A stretch of 41,702 nt of DNA from Oscillospiraceae bacterium (GTDB taxonomy: Bacteria > Bacillota > Clostridia > Oscillospirales > Ruminococcaceae). Numbering within the stretch: position 1 is the first letter of the stretch; each line of letters starts with the position of its first letter. The stretch is taken from assembly GCA_015067185.1 (NCBI GenBank), contig SVMZ01000027.1, forward strand, positions 1 to 41,702, in the 5' to 3' direction. The translations under genes were made by a program, and so were the position numbers. Positions 1-9,407 of the stretch are shown piece after piece. The notes below the pieces were generated by a model, which saw only the letters and a list, made by a program, of their open reading frames with translations, was not told the DNA's origin and ran no database searches.

Positions 1-87
1 TTTCACCTCATAAAATATTTTTGCAAAGACCTGTATCTGAGTAAGCGGATGGTGATCGTCCGCGCAACTAAGCTACGGTCACTAAGC
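1..87 (-). promoter_or_regulatory. Leader of the next gene to the left, probably rpsO
   Basis: Transcript leader expected from the promoter at 94-122. It reads leftward and ends at the window edge in GAGGTGAAA, a ribosome binding site, so the start codon lies just outside. It contains a short hairpin, GCGGA-N9-TCCGC (about 45-63). In many Firmicutes ribF is followed by rpsO (ribosomal protein S15), whose leader often binds S15 for feedback control. The gene identity is inferred from gene order only. Confidence 0.5.
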
Positions 88-93
88 CATATT

Positions 94-122
94 ATTGTAT
101 CACAAATTCGCCGCAATGTAAA
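94..122 (-). promoter_or_regulatory. Sigma-A promoter downstream of ribF
   Basis: Minus-strand -35 TTTACA (117-122) and -10 TACAAT (94-99) with a 17-bp spacer. It sits just after the ribF stop, with no terminator between, so the next gene can be read both from here and by read-through of the rimP operon. Confidence 0.65.
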
Positions 123-145
123 CCCCGGAGAGAAACATTTTTAAT

Positions 146-1036
146 TTATTTACAGTTTTCTTTCAAAAGTTTTCCGGACTGCTCTACATCGCTGCCCATT
201 TGCTTCTTCAGTGACTCAATCGAGTCAAATTTTTGTTCGGGACGCAAAAATCTCAACAGTTCCACCTTCACCTTTTTTCCGTAAAGATCACCGGAATATC
301 CGCTGATGTGCGTTTCTGCCAACACACCCTCTTCACCATTTTCTGCAACTGTCGGTTTTACACCGATATTGGTGACAGCAGAATAACTTTTTCCATCTAC
401 ATAAGCTTTTGAGCCATATACCCCAAAACGCGGCACGGTATTCTCTCCCGGCCATCTCTGGTTCAGTGTGGGAAACCCCAGACTGCGTGCCAGCTTTCTG
501 CCGTGAACCACTTCAAGCTCAAAGGAAAAATTCCATCCGAGCATGCGGTTTACCTTTTCCATATCGCCTTCTTCCAGCGCTGCACGAATTCTGCTTGAAC
601 TGACCGCTTCACCGTCCAATTCCACCTTCGGCATCACAATCAGTTTCACACCGTGTTTTTCGCAGATTTCTTTCAGTTCATCTGTCCCGCAAGCTCTCCC
701 GCTACCAAAGCGAAAATCATATCCGCAGCAGATTGCTGCCGCATTCATTTCGCCAATCAGTTTTTCGGTGACAAATCTCTCACCGTTCATTCCGGCAAAA
801 GTGCTGAATGCAGGCGACTCAATCCGTTCAATTCCCATTTCCCGGAGCAACTTCATTTTGAACTCATCCGATACCAACATACCGCCCCTTTTCAGAGCAC
901 CTGTCATAGAAAAGGTAAACACAGCTGGGTGAAGGCCTTCCTCCCTCAGTGCAGTTGCCTGCTCAATAACCGTCTTATGTCCGATATGAAGTCCATCGAA
1001 AACACCTATTGCAACCGCATATTTGTTTTCTTTCAT
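146..1036 (-). CDS. ribF: Bifunctional riboflavin kinase / FAD synthetase
   Basis: Makes FMN from riboflavin and then FAD from FMN in the cytoplasm. 296 residues, close to the usual 300-310. The N-terminal nucleotidyltransferase half opens with GVFDGLHIGHKTV, the FAD synthetase ATP-binding signature; the C-terminal riboflavin kinase half has GFPTLN and GVYGSKAYVDG near residues 190-220. The open frame runs 61 codons further upstream, but that part overlaps truB and has no homology-like character. The ATG at 1036 is preceded by AGAAAGG at good spacing. Last gene of the rimP operon, 28 bp after truB. Confidence 0.95.
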   Translation of the reverse strand: MKENKYAVAIGVFDGLHIGHKTVIEQATALREEGLHPAVFTFSMTGALKRGGMLVSDEFKMKLLREMGIERIESPAFSTFAGMNGERFVTEKLIGEMNAAAICCGYDFRFGSGRACGTDELKEICEKHGVKLIVMPKVELDGEAVSSSRIRAALEEGDMEKVNRMLGWNFSFELEVVHGRKLARSLGFPTLNQRWPGENTVPRFGVYGSKAYVDGKSYSAVTNIGVKPTVAENGEEGVLAETHISGYSGDLYGKKVKVELLRFLRPEQKFDSIESLKKQMGSDVEQSGKLLKENCK

Positions 1037-1064
1037 ATATCTATGCCTTTCTGAAACCAAACGC

Positions 1065-1967
1065 TCAGTTTCTCTTAAAAAAGTAGGCCGCCGGCGCCAA
1101 CTGCCCCTGCTCGCGATCCAAATAGGACAAACTGAGAAAACGCTCTTTGTCGTCATATATCCTGATGTACTCATCTGTATCCGGCATTCCTTCCAGCCGC
1201 GACAGCCAGATATGTACACCGTTGAGATGCATACGACTGTCTGCCTCGTTCAGCTGATATGCAGGATATATCTGAAAGAGGCTGTCGGCAGGCAGCAGCT
1301 GTTTCTCCAGTTCTCCTGCCTCCATCAGCTCTTTTACCCGGTCTATAGTGATGCACCGTTCTATTCCAAAACCGGAAGACTCTGTTCTTCTCAGATAGGT
1401 CACCGCTGCACCGCACCCCAGACAATCACCGATATCACTGCACAGCGTCCGGATATATGTACCAGGTGAACAGGCCACATCCACCTCATATTCCCGTTCA
1501 TCTATCCGGAATATATCCAGGGAAAATATCTCAATTGGCCTTGTTTCACGCTCTACTTCAATATTTTTGCGTGCCAGATCATATAGTTTTCTTCCATTGA
1601 CCTTGACCGCAGAATACATCGGGGGCAGCTGATCACTCTTCCCCACAAACCTCTTTGCGCATGCAATCACTTCCTCTTCCGTTACGGCGACTGCACTTTC
1701 ACGGATGATCTTCCCTGTGATATCCTGTGTATCGGTGGAAATTCCCAATTTAAACCGGGCGGTATACCGCTTGCTTTTTTCCGGCATCAGGGCACAGCAG
1801 CGTGTGGCGTTGCCGAAAAAAACCGGCAGAACGCCGGTCGCCATCGGATCGAGCGTTCCGCCGTGACCGATCTTTTTCGTCTTCACAATGCCTCTCAGCT
1901 TTGCGACTACATCAAAAGAGGTGAAATCTGCGGGCTTATCTATCAAAATAATACCGTTAATATCCAT
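1065..1967 (-). CDS. truB: tRNA pseudouridine(55) synthase TruB
   Basis: Converts uridine 55 in the T-arm of tRNAs to pseudouridine. 300 residues, the family norm. N-terminal GIILIDKP and the catalytic motif GGTLDPMATGVL (residues about 36-47), whose Asp is the nucleophile, are intact; the core continues with SPGTYIRTLCSDIG. The C-terminal 60 residues form the variable PUA-like tail. The ATG follows GGGGAG closely. Lies between nrnA (23 bp upstream) and ribF (28 bp downstream) in the standard order. Confidence 0.96.
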   Translation of the reverse strand: MDINGIILIDKPADFTSFDVVAKLRGIVKTKKIGHGGTLDPMATGVLPVFFGNATRCCALMPEKSKRYTARFKLGISTDTQDITGKIIRESAVAVTEEEVIACAKRFVGKSDQLPPMYSAVKVNGRKLYDLARKNIEVERETRPIEIFSLDIFRIDEREYEVDVACSPGTYIRTLCSDIGDCLGCGAAVTYLRRTESSGFGIERCITIDRVKELMEAGELEKQLLPADSLFQIYPAYQLNEADSRMHLNGVHIWLSRLEGMPDTDEYIRIYDDKERFLSLSYLDREQGQLAPAAYFFKRN

Positions 1968-1990
1968 TTTTCTCCCCGCCTCGAAGGTGT

Positions 1991-2941
1991 TTACTCCGCA
2001 TACATCACTTTCTCGGCGGCTTTCAGCAGCGCAGCTTTAGCCTCCTCAAAGCTTGTTTTAAATTCGCAGCCTGCGGCACGTTTGTGTCCGCCGCCACCAC
2101 ACTGAGAGCAGATATCGGCAGCATTGACACTTGTAGTACGCACAGAAGCTTTATAAGTTCCGTCTGCACGCTCGCGAAGAGTGATGCCAACCTTCACTCC
2201 CTCAATCTGGCGCGGCATAGCACTGACACCGTCCAGATCATCCTCGGTTACGCCGGAGGACTCCAGCGCAGACAGAGGCAGGAAGACAAAAGCCAATTCT
2301 CCGTTGCAGAAAAACTCCATGGAATTGAGAGCGATTTTATCAATCTCCACACGGCTCTTGGTTTTGGTCTCAAAGAGAATCTTGTTGACCTCACCCAAAT
2401 TGATGCCGTAGGAAATCAATTCTCCTGCAATCATATGGGACTGTGCCGTTGTGTTGGAATACACAAAACAGCCGGTATCGGTAGATATGCCGACATAGAG
2501 AGCTGTTGCAATGCGGAGATCCAACTTAGCCCCCAGCATGGGAGCCAGACGAAAGATCACTTCGGCTGCCGCAGCAGCTTTATCATCCACATAGGTATAC
2601 TCCGCATAGTCCTTGTTTGTCTCGTGATGATCAAGGGTAAGATTCACGGTGGGATAAGGCTCCACCGCTTTGCCAAGCAGCTTTCTGTCGGCAGCATCTA
2701 CCGCTACAATATACTCCGGCTCAAAATCGCCGTCATCTTCGTGGGCGCCAAAGAGCACCTCATATCTCTGCGGAATACCGGTTTCGCAATCCATGCGCAC
2801 TCTCTTACCAAGACTCTGCAGCATCTTTTTCAGTGCAAACCCGCTTCCGATGGTATCGCCGTCGGGATTACGGTGGCAAAGTATCAAAATATTATCCTGC
2901 TGCAACAAAAGGCTTGCGGCCTTCTCCAGCGTTATGATCAT
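1991..2941 (-). CDS. nrnA: DHH/DHHA1 phosphoesterase NrnA (nanoRNase / pAp phosphatase)
   Basis: Degrades 2-5 nt RNA oligomers and usually also dephosphorylates 3'-phosphoadenosine 5'-phosphate. 316 residues. The metal-binding motifs of the DHH domain are visible: HRNPDGDTIGSG near residue 23, AVDAAD near 80, and DHHETN near 107. The C-terminal DHHA1 domain ends in the Gly-rich GGGGHKRAAGCEF. Start chosen at the ATG behind AGGAG. Thirteen bases separate it from rbfA; in Firmicutes rbfA-nrnA-truB is a common order. Confidence 0.93.
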   Translation of the reverse strand: MIITLEKAASLLLQQDNILILCHRNPDGDTIGSGFALKKMLQSLGKRVRMDCETGIPQRYEVLFGAHEDDGDFEPEYIVAVDAADRKLLGKAVEPYPTVNLTLDHHETNKDYAEYTYVDDKAAAAAEVIFRLAPMLGAKLDLRIATALYVGISTDTGCFVYSNTTAQSHMIAGELISYGINLGEVNKILFETKTKSRVEIDKIALNSMEFFCNGELAFVFLPLSALESSGVTEDDLDGVSAMPRQIEGVKVGITLRERADGTYKASVRTTSVNAADICSQCGGGGHKRAAGCEFKTSFEEAKAALLKAAEKVMYAE

Positions 2942-2953
2942 GGGAACTTCTCC

Positions 2954-3304
2954 TCATTCTTCGTCTATATTCAGCTTTGTCAGCTTCTCCATGATGGTGG
3001 AACTGTATTCCGTGGAATTATCAGCAATGAACTTCAATTCCGGCATTCTCCTGAAGGTCAGTCTGTGTCCAAGCTCACGCTTGATAAATCCTTTTGCGTT
3101 TTCCAGTCCCTTAACGGCTGTTTTGGCCGCCTCCAATCCATCCAGAGAACTTACATAAACCTTGCAATACGATCCATCGGATGACATATCCACACGAATA
3201 ATCGTCAGCAATCCCGTCACTCTCGGGTCTTTGAGGGAGCGCATGATATCGGTAATTTCACGCTTGATATCTTCACTCTCTCTGTTTATCATAAATTTAG
3301 GCAT
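2954..3304 (-). CDS. rbfA: 30S ribosome-binding factor A
   Basis: Late-stage 30S subunit maturation factor that binds near the 5' helix of 16S rRNA. 116 residues, one KH-like domain; recognisable segments are KREITDIMRSLKDPRV near the N-terminus and the helix-kink region around residues 75-80. GGAGG lies six bases before the ATG. It begins 17 bp after infB in the nusA-infB operon. Confidence 0.95.
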   Translation of the reverse strand: MPKFMINRESEDIKREITDIMRSLKDPRVTGLLTIIRVDMSSDGSYCKVYVSSLDGLEAAKTAVKGLENAKGFIKRELGHRLTFRRMPELKFIADNSTEYSSTIMEKLTKLNIDEE

Positions 3305-3320
3305 CCGTTACCTCCGAAAA

Positions 3321-5897
3321 TTAATCTCTGTATTCCTCTACTTCGTATGCCTCAAATATGTCGCCTTCACGGATATCGCTGTATTTTACCAATGCCATAC
3401 CGCACTCATATCCGGAAGCAACTTCTTTGACGTCATCTTTAAAGCGCTTGAGGCTGTCGAGTTTATCGTCTGCAATGATGATACCGTCACGGACGACACG
3501 GATGTTTGCATTTCTTGTAATCTTACCTTCCAGAACGTAGCATCCGGCAACAACACCGACGTTGGAGATACGGTATACCATACGAACCTCTGCACGGCCA
3601 AGATCCACATCACGGTATTTGGGTGCAAGCATACCCTTCATAGCGGACTTGATCTCTTCAATGGCATCGTAGATAACGCGGTACAAACGGATATCAACAC
3701 CCTGTGTCTCCGCATCGTCACGGGCAACGGGATCGGGACGGACGTTGAATCCAACGATAATTGCATTGGATGCATCGGCGAGCATAACGTCGGATTTTCT
3801 GATGGCACCAACAGCACCGTGAATGACTTTGACACGGACTTCATCGTTGGAAAGCTTTTCAAGAGACTGTTTGACGGCTTCCACCGAACCCTGAACATCT
3901 GCCTTAACGATCAACGGAAGCTCCTTCATATCACCTTCAGCAATCTGCGAGAAGAGATTATCGAGGGTAACCTTCTGATATGCCTTGAATTTCTCTTCCT
4001 TTGCCTCGTAGCGGCGCTGATCGGCAAGCTCACGGGCAAGACGCTCATCTTCAACACCGTTGAAGACATCGCCTGCATCCGGTACTTCGTCAAGACCGGT
4101 GATCTCTACCGGGACAGACGGTCCCGCACTTTCAACACGCTCACCGCGGTCGTTGGTCATTGTCCTTATTTTACCCACGGTTGTGCCGGCTATGACAACA
4201 TCACCAATGTGCAGCGTACCGTTCTGAACAAGAACAGTGGCAACAGGACCTCTGTTTTTATCCAGCTTTGCTTCGATAACAGTACCCTTTGCTTTTCTGT
4301 CGGGGTTACTCTTAAGTTCTTTAATATCAGCGGTCAACTGTACCATTTCAAGCAGACCATCGATATTATCATGTGCTTTTGCGGAAACGGGAACACAGAC
4401 AACATCGCCGCCCCACTCTTCGGGAACCAGTTCGTATTCCATCAGCTGCTGCTTTACACGGTCGGGATTAGCATGAGGTTTATCCATTTTGTTGATGGCA
4501 ACAATGATGGAAACACCGGCAGCTTTTGCGTGGTTGATTGCTTCAACAGTCTGGGGCATAATACCGTCGTCAGCAGCAACAACAAGGATGGCAATATCCG
4601 TAACCTGAGCACCGCGTGCACGCATGGAGGTGAATGCCTCATGTCCCGGTGTATCCAGGAAGGTAATATACTTACCATTTACCATAACTCTGTAAGCACC
4701 GATATGCTGGGTAATTCCGCCCGCCTCAGTGTCGGTGACATGAGCATTTCTGATGGCATCCAGCAGAGAAGTCTTACCGTGGTCAACGTGGCCCATAACA
4801 ACAACGATGGGACTGCGCTCTACCAGTGCATCGGAATCATCATCGGAATCGTCGATCAGTCTGTCTTCGATGGTGATAACAACTTCATGAGAAACCTTGG
4901 CACCGATATCCATAGCGACAAGAGCAGCGGTATCATAGTCGATTACTTCGTTGACGGAAGCCATGGTACCCATCTGCATCAGGCGTTTGATAATTTCTGC
5001 AGAAGCGATGTTCAGTTTGCCTGCAAGTTCGCCGACGGTAAGTTCATCGGGAAGAGTAACCTCCAGCTTCTGACGACGCTGACGCTCCAGCTCCAGCTTG
5101 CGGAGCTTCTGTGCTTCCTGCTCCTTCTTGGAATACTGAGGTTTGCCTTTCTGAGCAGATTTCTGGGTAAGCTTCTGCTTTTTAATGTTGGCACTATCCT
5201 TCACATTGGTGTTATCCATCTGCTCGTATCTCTCGTTGTATTTATCGAGATCCACGTTGTTGCTGCGCATGTCAACAATTTTGACATCACGCTGGGTATC
5301 AGATGCAAAACCCGCACTGTGCCTGATAGTCTGCTCCGGCTTATTCTGCTGCGACTTCTGGGGTTTCTGCTGCTTTTTATCCTTCGGCTGATTCTGCTGC
5401 ATAGGCTGAGCATTTTCAAACCTGGCAAACGGAGATTTGCGTCCCTGATTATTCTGCACCGGTGCAGTTTTTGGCTTCTCTTTGGTTTCTGCTTTTTCGG
5501 CAGGCTTTTCCTGTGTTTTGTTCTGCGGCTTACCTGCAGCCTTTTCCTTTGCAGGCTGATCCGGCTTTTTCTCATTTTTGCTGCGGGTACTGTTTTTATT
5601 TTCAGTTTTCTTTCCGCTGCCTGCCTGTACAGGTTTCTTCTCGGGTTTTGCAGCTTCCTGTTTGGGTTCTTCCTTTACTTCCTCTTCCACAGCATTGGCA
5701 GAAGCAAAGTATTCATCGAAGCTCTTCACTTCTGTCTTCTTGGTAAAATGCTCCATAACCACATTGAGTTCTTCCTCTGTCAATGCGGTCATATGTTTTT
5801 TGGCCACTCCAAATTTTTCTTCCAGAAGACCGATGATCTCCTTACTATCTACTCTTAAATCTTTTGCTACATCACTGACTCTGTATTTCACTATCAT
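3321..5897 (-). CDS. infB: Translation initiation factor IF-2
   Basis: GTPase that places initiator fMet-tRNA on the 30S subunit and promotes 50S joining. 858 residues from the chosen ATG. Order: N-terminal IF2_N helix ([15 protein letters not shown]), a long Lys/Gln/Glu-rich low-complexity linker to about residue 270, a second IF2_N segment, the G domain with GHVDHGKT near residue 370, DTPGHEAF and NKMDKP, then domains II, III and IV. Start at 5897 because AGGAGG sits nine bases upstream and the protein begins with the conserved IF2_N; the frame opens 13 codons earlier, inside ylxQ. Confidence 0.97.
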   Translation of the reverse strand: MIVKYRVSDVAKDLRVDSKEIIGLLEEKFGVAKKHMTALTEEELNVVMEHFTKKTEVKSFDEYFASANAVEEEVKEEPKQEAAKPEKKPVQAGSGKKTENKNSTRSKNEKKPDQPAKEKAAGKPQNKTQEKPAEKAETKEKPKTAPVQNNQGRKSPFARFENAQPMQQNQPKDKKQQKPQKSQQNKPEQTIRHSAGFASDTQRDVKIVDMRSNNVDLDKYNERYEQMDNTNVKDSANIKKQKLTQKSAQKGKPQYSKKEQEAQKLRKLELERQRRQKLEVTLPDELTVGELAGKLNIASAEIIKRLMQMGTMASVNEVIDYDTAALVAMDIGAKVSHEVVITIEDRLIDDSDDDSDALVERSPIVVVMGHVDHGKTSLLDAIRNAHVTDTEAGGITQHIGAYRVMVNGKYITFLDTPGHEAFTSMRARGAQVTDIAILVVAADDGIMPQTVEAINHAKAAGVSIIVAINKMDKPHANPDRVKQQLMEYELVPEEWGGDVVCVPVSAKAHDNIDGLLEMVQLTADIKELKSNPDRKAKGTVIEAKLDKNRGPVATVLVQNGTLHIGDVVIAGTTVGKIRTMTNDRGERVESAGPSVPVEITGLDEVPDAGDVFNGVEDERLARELADQRRYEAKEEKFKAYQKVTLDNLFSQIAEGDMKELPLIVKADVQGSVEAVKQSLEKLSNDEVRVKVIHGAVGAIRKSDVMLADASNAIIVGFNVRPDPVARDDAETQGVDIRLYRVIYDAIEEIKSAMKGMLAPKYRDVDLGRAEVRMVYRISNVGVVAGCYVLEGKITRNANIRVVRDGIIIADDKLDSLKRFKDDVKEVASGYECGMALVKYSDIREGDIFEAYEVEEYRD

Positions 5898-5910
5898 TAA
5901 GCTCTTCCTC

Positions 5911-6234
5911 CTATTCGTCGCCTTTGTTGCTGTCATCCGGTATAAGCTTTAAAATACCTGCTGCCAATCCGGCGTCGGTAACGGCCACAAGCCCCGCCTT
6001 TTTGGACACTGAAAACCATATTTCATTGATTGTGACCGGTATCTCTCTGAATGTGACATCTGTCACCGAACAAAGATACCTCATTTCGCCGGTCGTCTTC
6101 TGCGACATATCCGCTGCCGCAAGCACAAGACACGCATCGCCTCCAAGTACCGCTCTTTTCACAGGGTCAAAGCCCAATGACAGCTTCCCTGCTTTTCGAC
6201 ATATTGAAAGCAAGCCCAATAATCGTTCCTTCAA
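5911..6234 (-). CDS. ylxQ: YlxQ, L7Ae-family RNA-binding protein
   Basis: 107-residue L7Ae/L30e-fold protein of the nusA-infB operon, expected to bind K-turn RNA. The pattern [22 protein letters not shown] at the N-terminus, followed by the [12 protein letters not shown] segment, is typical. Start is a TTG at 6234 with AAGGAG ten bases upstream. It overlaps the ylxR stop as TTGA, so the two are probably translationally coupled. Ends 13 bases before infB, whose ribosome binding site lies in that gap. Confidence 0.88.
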   Translation of the reverse strand: MKERLLGLLSICRKAGKLSLGFDPVKRAVLGGDACLVLAAADMSQKTTGEMRYLCSVTDVTFREIPVTINEIWFSVSKKAGLVAVTDAGLAAGILKLIPDDSNKGDE

Positions 6235-6497
6235 GCCTCAATTTCTCCTTCTAAACGCTCATATATCGCAGCAGGAATTTCACACTCCAACGAGCGTTCG
6301 ATCTTTTTGGATTTCACTGCCTTCCTGAAACATTCTTTATCATGGCAGAGATATGCGCCCCTCCCGGATTTTTTTCCCGTCAGATCCAGAGATATTTCAC
6401 CCTCCGGGGAACGAACGATACGTACAAGCTCTTTTTTCGGTTTCATCTGCATGCATCCGCTGCACATTCTCATGGGGATCTTTTTTGTCTGCATCAT
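6231..6497 (-). CDS. ylxR: YlxR / RnpM, RNase P modulator family
   Basis: 88-residue YlxR-family protein; members bind RNA, and in Bacillus subtilis one has been linked to RNase P. Visible hallmarks: RMCSGCMQMKPKKELVRIV with a CxxC pair, then GRGAYLCHDKECF in the middle. There are two adjacent ATG codons; the second (6494) is seven bases from GGAG and is at least as likely as the first. Lies 13 bp after nusA. Confidence 0.9.
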   Translation of the reverse strand: MMQTKKIPMRMCSGCMQMKPKKELVRIVRSPEGEISLDLTGKKSGRGAYLCHDKECFRKAVKSKKIERSLECEIPAAIYERLEGEIEA

Positions 6498-6510
6498 GCA
6501 ACTCCGATCA

Positions 6511-7572
6511 TCATTCTTCTATATCTTCGCCGTAGAAACCACTCTCGGGACGGATATCGATCTTCCATCCTGCAAGTTTTGCTGCCAGTCTGGCATTCTG
6601 TCCCTTGTTGCCGATAGCCAGTGAAAGCTGGCTGTCCGGTACAGTTACCCGGCAGCTCTTGGCGCCATCCGGATCTACCACAACAGAAAGAACATTGGCG
6701 GGAGAAAGTGCCGCAGCAATAAACTCTTCCGGCTTCTCGGAATACTTAACAACATCAATCTTTTCGCCGCCCAGTTCATCGACAATCTTAGCCACTCTGG
6801 CACCTTTAGGTCCGATACAGGATCCAATGGCATCGACATTCTCATCTTTGCTGTATACGGCAATCTTGGTTCTGGAACCCGCTTCACGGGAAACAGCCTT
6901 GATCTCTACTGTGCCATCGTAAATTTCAGGCACTTCCATCTCAAACAGTCTCTTAACAAGACCGGGATGCGTTCTGGAGATCATGATTCTCGGTCCTCTT
7001 TCACTTGCAGCAACTTCCACCACATATACACGGATACGGTCGCCTTCCACAAGCTCCTCTCCCGGCATCTGCTCAGATTTCGGGAGAATCGTTTCGGAAC
7101 CGTCCATTTCTACAGTGACAACACCCTTCTTGGTATCGATACGTGTTACCATTGCAGTTACAATGTCGTGTTCTTTGTTCTGGAAATCACGCAGCATCTG
7201 TCCTCTTTCCGCTTCGCGGATACCCTGTCTGATGACATGCTTTGCTGTTTGAGCTGCAATTCTTCCAAACTGCTTGGGTTGGAGAAGAATATCGACGGTA
7301 TCGCCAATCTGCGCTTTTTTGTTGATTTTAATTGCCTCTTCAGGTACGATCTCGTTGGCGGCATCTTCCACTGTCTCAACAACCGTTTTTCTGATGGCAA
7401 CTTCGAAGGTTTCCTTCTGCTTATCTACATTGACAATAACGGTGTTTACACCGATATAATCACGTTTTACTGCTATGCCGATGGCATTTTCGATTTTTTC
7501 CAACAGATAATCAGCGGGGATTCCCTTCTCTTTTTCAAGAAGCTCCAGAGCTTCAAAAAATTCCCTGTTCAT
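6511..7572 (-). CDS. nusA: Transcription termination/antitermination factor NusA
   Basis: RNA polymerase-binding factor affecting pausing, termination and antitermination. 353 residues, the short Firmicute form: N-terminal RNAP-binding domain (MNREFFEALELLEKEKG), an S1 domain around 130-200 (VTRIDTKKGVVTVEMDG), then two KH domains, the first with IGSCIGPKGARV and the second with IGNKGQNARLAAKL. The C-terminal acidic repeats of enterobacterial NusA are absent, as usual in this phylum. Starts 17 bp after rimP. Confidence 0.96.
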   Translation of the reverse strand: MNREFFEALELLEKEKGIPADYLLEKIENAIGIAVKRDYIGVNTVIVNVDKQKETFEVAIRKTVVETVEDAANEIVPEEAIKINKKAQIGDTVDILLQPKQFGRIAAQTAKHVIRQGIREAERGQMLRDFQNKEHDIVTAMVTRIDTKKGVVTVEMDGSETILPKSEQMPGEELVEGDRIRVYVVEVAASERGPRIMISRTHPGLVKRLFEMEVPEIYDGTVEIKAVSREAGSRTKIAVYSKDENVDAIGSCIGPKGARVAKIVDELGGEKIDVVKYSEKPEEFIAAALSPANVLSVVVDPDGAKSCRVTVPDSQLSLAIGNKGQNARLAAKLAGWKIDIRPESGFYGEDIEE

Positions 7573-7589
7573 TTTTTCTACTCATCCTT

Positions 7590-8153
7590 TCAGTCGTCTT
7601 CTGCGTCATCGAAATCACCGATTTTTTCAAAATCATCGGCAAGTCTTATATATGCTGTTTCCGAGACATTAAAACACATTTCAACGCCATCGGAATCTTC
7701 CTCGGCTTCTTTCAGTACGATGCTTACTTCACCATTATCGTAGCCTGCAAGCACCCCTTCAAAATCTCTTTCTCCGTTTTGCTCTTCAACAGGCCTGATA
7801 AAGCGCACAAGAACATATTCGCCCATGCACTTTTCAAAATGCCAGTCCCTCGTCAATTCCCTTTCAATACCGGGAGAGGAAACCTGCAGACGATAGCTGT
7901 CCTCGATGGGATCTGCCTCATCCAATAACTTGTCGGCACGACGGCTCATATTCTCGCAATCATTGATGTTAACGCCGCCATCTTTGTCTATAATGAGTTT
8001 GAGATACCAGGAAGCACCTTCCTTTTCATATCTGACATCCCAAAGCTCCAGTCCCAGTTCATCCGCAACCGGTTTCATAAGTTCCCATACTCTTTCGGCT
8101 GTTTTTTTGCCGCCGATATTTTTCTTTCCTTTGGGAGACGGATTTGCTGTCAC
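7590..8153 (-). CDS. rimP: Ribosome maturation factor RimP
   Basis: 30S subunit assembly factor and first gene of the nusA-infB operon. 187 residues from the chosen start. The N-terminal domain shows ELGLELWDVRYEKEG and ISSPGIERELT-like VSSPGIERELTRDWHF near residue 105, the clearest signature; the C-terminal Sm-like domain is acidic. Start: a GTG at 8153 stands seven bases after GGAGGT, while the upstream in-frame ATG at 8171 has no Shine-Dalgarno sequence. A far longer open frame reaches into the promoter and is not coding. Confidence 0.93.
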   Translation of the reverse strand: MTANPSPKGKKNIGGKKTAERVWELMKPVADELGLELWDVRYEKEGASWYLKLIIDKDGGVNINDCENMSRRADKLLDEADPIEDSYRLQVSSPGIERELTRDWHFEKCMGEYVLVRFIRPVEEQNGERDFEGVLAGYDNGEVSIVLKEAEEDSDGVEMCFNVSETAYIRLADDFEKIGDFDDAEDD

Positions 8154-8228
8154 TTTTTCAACCTCCAACATAACAAAAGAGCGGGGCGACCCACTCTTTC
8201 TTCCTTTACTATCAAACTTACTATATGT

Positions 8229-8257
8229 AGTATACCACCACTTTCCGATAATTGCAA
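8229..8257 (-). promoter_or_regulatory. Promoter of the rimP-ribF operon
   Basis: Minus-strand -35 TTGCAA (8252-8257), 17-bp spacer, -10 TATACT (8229-8234). Transcription would start near 8222, giving a leader of about 69 bases before the rimP GTG. No riboswitch core was recognised in that leader. Confidence 0.75.
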
Positions 8258-8449
8258 GCTTTTTTTGAAAATTCCTGCTTTTTTTCGCAATTTTAACAGC
8301 ATTTCTCTCACCGGAACCCGTTTGCCGACAGTTAAACGAGAGAAACAGACCACAAACCGAAGACACTGCAACACAGTGGCCATAAAAACGCTCCGCTATT
8401 TAACCGGAAATGCTTCCCGTAAACTCCATTCACACAATTGTATAAACAA

Positions 8450-8480
8450 CCGCACAGCCTTCCTAATGAAAACTGTGCGG
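8450..8480 (-). terminator. Terminator of nagB
   Basis: Hairpin on the minus strand 18 bases after the nagB stop: CCGCACAG, 15-base loop, CTGTGCGG, followed by the T-rich TTGTTTAT. The long loop makes it moderate in strength. Confidence 0.65.
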
Positions 8481-8498
8481 TTACATCGCATCCGTTTT

Positions 8499-9278
8499 TT
8501 ATTTCAGATCTTCACACTCACACTGTGCAATCTCGTAATATCCTTCCGCAAGAGCCGCATCTTTCGCAGAATCCGCATCAATGAAAAGCGTCACATCCAT
8601 ATGAGTTTTCAGGGTGGTAGCAGGCACTCTGGCTGTAACATCCTCCGTCAGGGTATTCTTGACAGCCTCTGCTTTAACGGCATAGGGCACTGCACTGACA
8701 ATATGCTCACACTTAAGAATCTGTCTGACCGTCATAGAAACAGCCTGCTTCGGCACATCATCAAAGGTGGGGAACCAACCCTCTCCCAACTGCTGACGGC
8801 GGCAGCGTTCATCCAGATCAACAATCTTATAGGCACGCTTACAGGAAAAATCAGCGGGAGGATCGTTGAAAGCGATATGTCCGTTTTCACCAATACCGAT
8901 TACACCCACGTCCACCGTTTTTTCATTGAGCAGCTGCTCCAGTGCCATCATCATAGCTGGAACATCCTTGGAAGTATCCACAAAATTCACCTTTCCAAGA
9001 GGAACCTTGGAAACAAAACGCTCCTTGAGATATCCGATAAAGCTTGCAGGATGACTTTCCGGAATACCAATATACTCATCCAGATGGAACATCTCCACCT
9101 TACCCCAGTCAACGTCACATTTTACAAGTGCTTCCAGTGTTGTAAACTGAGATGCGCCTGTAGAAAGAATCATCCGCGCACTGCCCTTTTCGGCAATGGC
9201 ATTCTTAAGAAGCTCTGCGATTTTCGCCGCTGCACGTTCACCAAGTTCCTGCGCATTTTTGCTGACAACAATCTTCAT
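8499..9278 (-). CDS. nagB: Glucosamine-6-phosphate deaminase-like sugar phosphate isomerase
   Basis: Expected to convert glucosamine-6-phosphate to fructose-6-phosphate plus ammonia. 259 residues, normal size. Hallmarks: STGASQ near residue 40, FHLDEYIGIP near 63 (usual MDEY region with the catalytic Asp), and GIGENGHIAFNDPP near 127, where the classical family reads GIGVDGHIAFNEP. The slight motif differences place it in a deaminase-like subgroup, so the exact substrate is not certain. The ATG at 9278 follows GGAGG by eight bases; ten upstream codons lie in the leader. A single-gene unit with its own promoter and operator. Confidence 0.85.
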   Translation of the reverse strand: MKIVVSKNAQELGERAAAKIAELLKNAIAEKGSARMILSTGASQFTTLEALVKCDVDWGKVEMFHLDEYIGIPESHPASFIGYLKERFVSKVPLGKVNFVDTSKDVPAMMMALEQLLNEKTVDVGVIGIGENGHIAFNDPPADFSCKRAYKIVDLDERCRRQQLGEGWFPTFDDVPKQAVSMTVRQILKCEHIVSAVPYAVKAEAVKNTLTEDVTARVPATTLKTHMDVTLFIDADSAKDAALAEGYYEIAQCECEDLK

Positions 9279-9311
9279 ATATGATACCTCCGCACTTTGT
9301 GGCGCCACAAA

Positions 9312-9325
9312 TGTAAGCGCTTACT
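9312..9325 (-). promoter_or_regulatory. CcpA/LacI-type operator in front of nagB
   Basis: TGTAAGCGCTTACT contains the perfect 12-bp palindrome GTAAGCGCTTAC and matches the cre consensus (TGNAANCGNTNNCA type). It begins about seven bases downstream of the expected start point, a position that would repress. The regulator is not encoded in the window. Confidence 0.75.
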
Positions 9326-9338
9326 TTTATTATAAAAT

Positions 9339-9367
9339 ATTATATCATATTTTTATTTTTTTTACAA
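9339..9367 (-). promoter_or_regulatory. Promoter of nagB
   Basis: Minus strand: -35 TTGTAA (9362-9367), 17-bp A/T-rich spacer, -10 TATAAT (9339-9344). Start point near 9332, directly in front of the palindromic operator. Confidence 0.7.
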
Positions 9368-9407
9368 TAGCCTTTTCTGTTTTGCCCTTATAAAATCTCC
9401 GCTGCTC

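Larger units (their letters stand above)
8154..8498. other. Intergenic region rimP - nagB
   Basis: The 345 bases hold the rimP promoter and leader on the left and the nagB terminator on the right. The 190 bases between (8260-8449) contain no convincing gene; small inverted repeats such as CACTG-N5-CAGTG near 8366-8382 are present, but no RNA family is recognisable. Confidence 0.6.

Noticed and set aside
3162-5858. 898-codon open frame on the plus strand
   Set aside because: Exactly antisense to infB, whose motifs are unmistakable; Cys/Phe/His-rich translation with no domain.
8265-9284. 339-codon plus-strand frame
   Set aside because: Runs antisense through nagB; composition is Asn/His/Arg-rich and no start signal is present.
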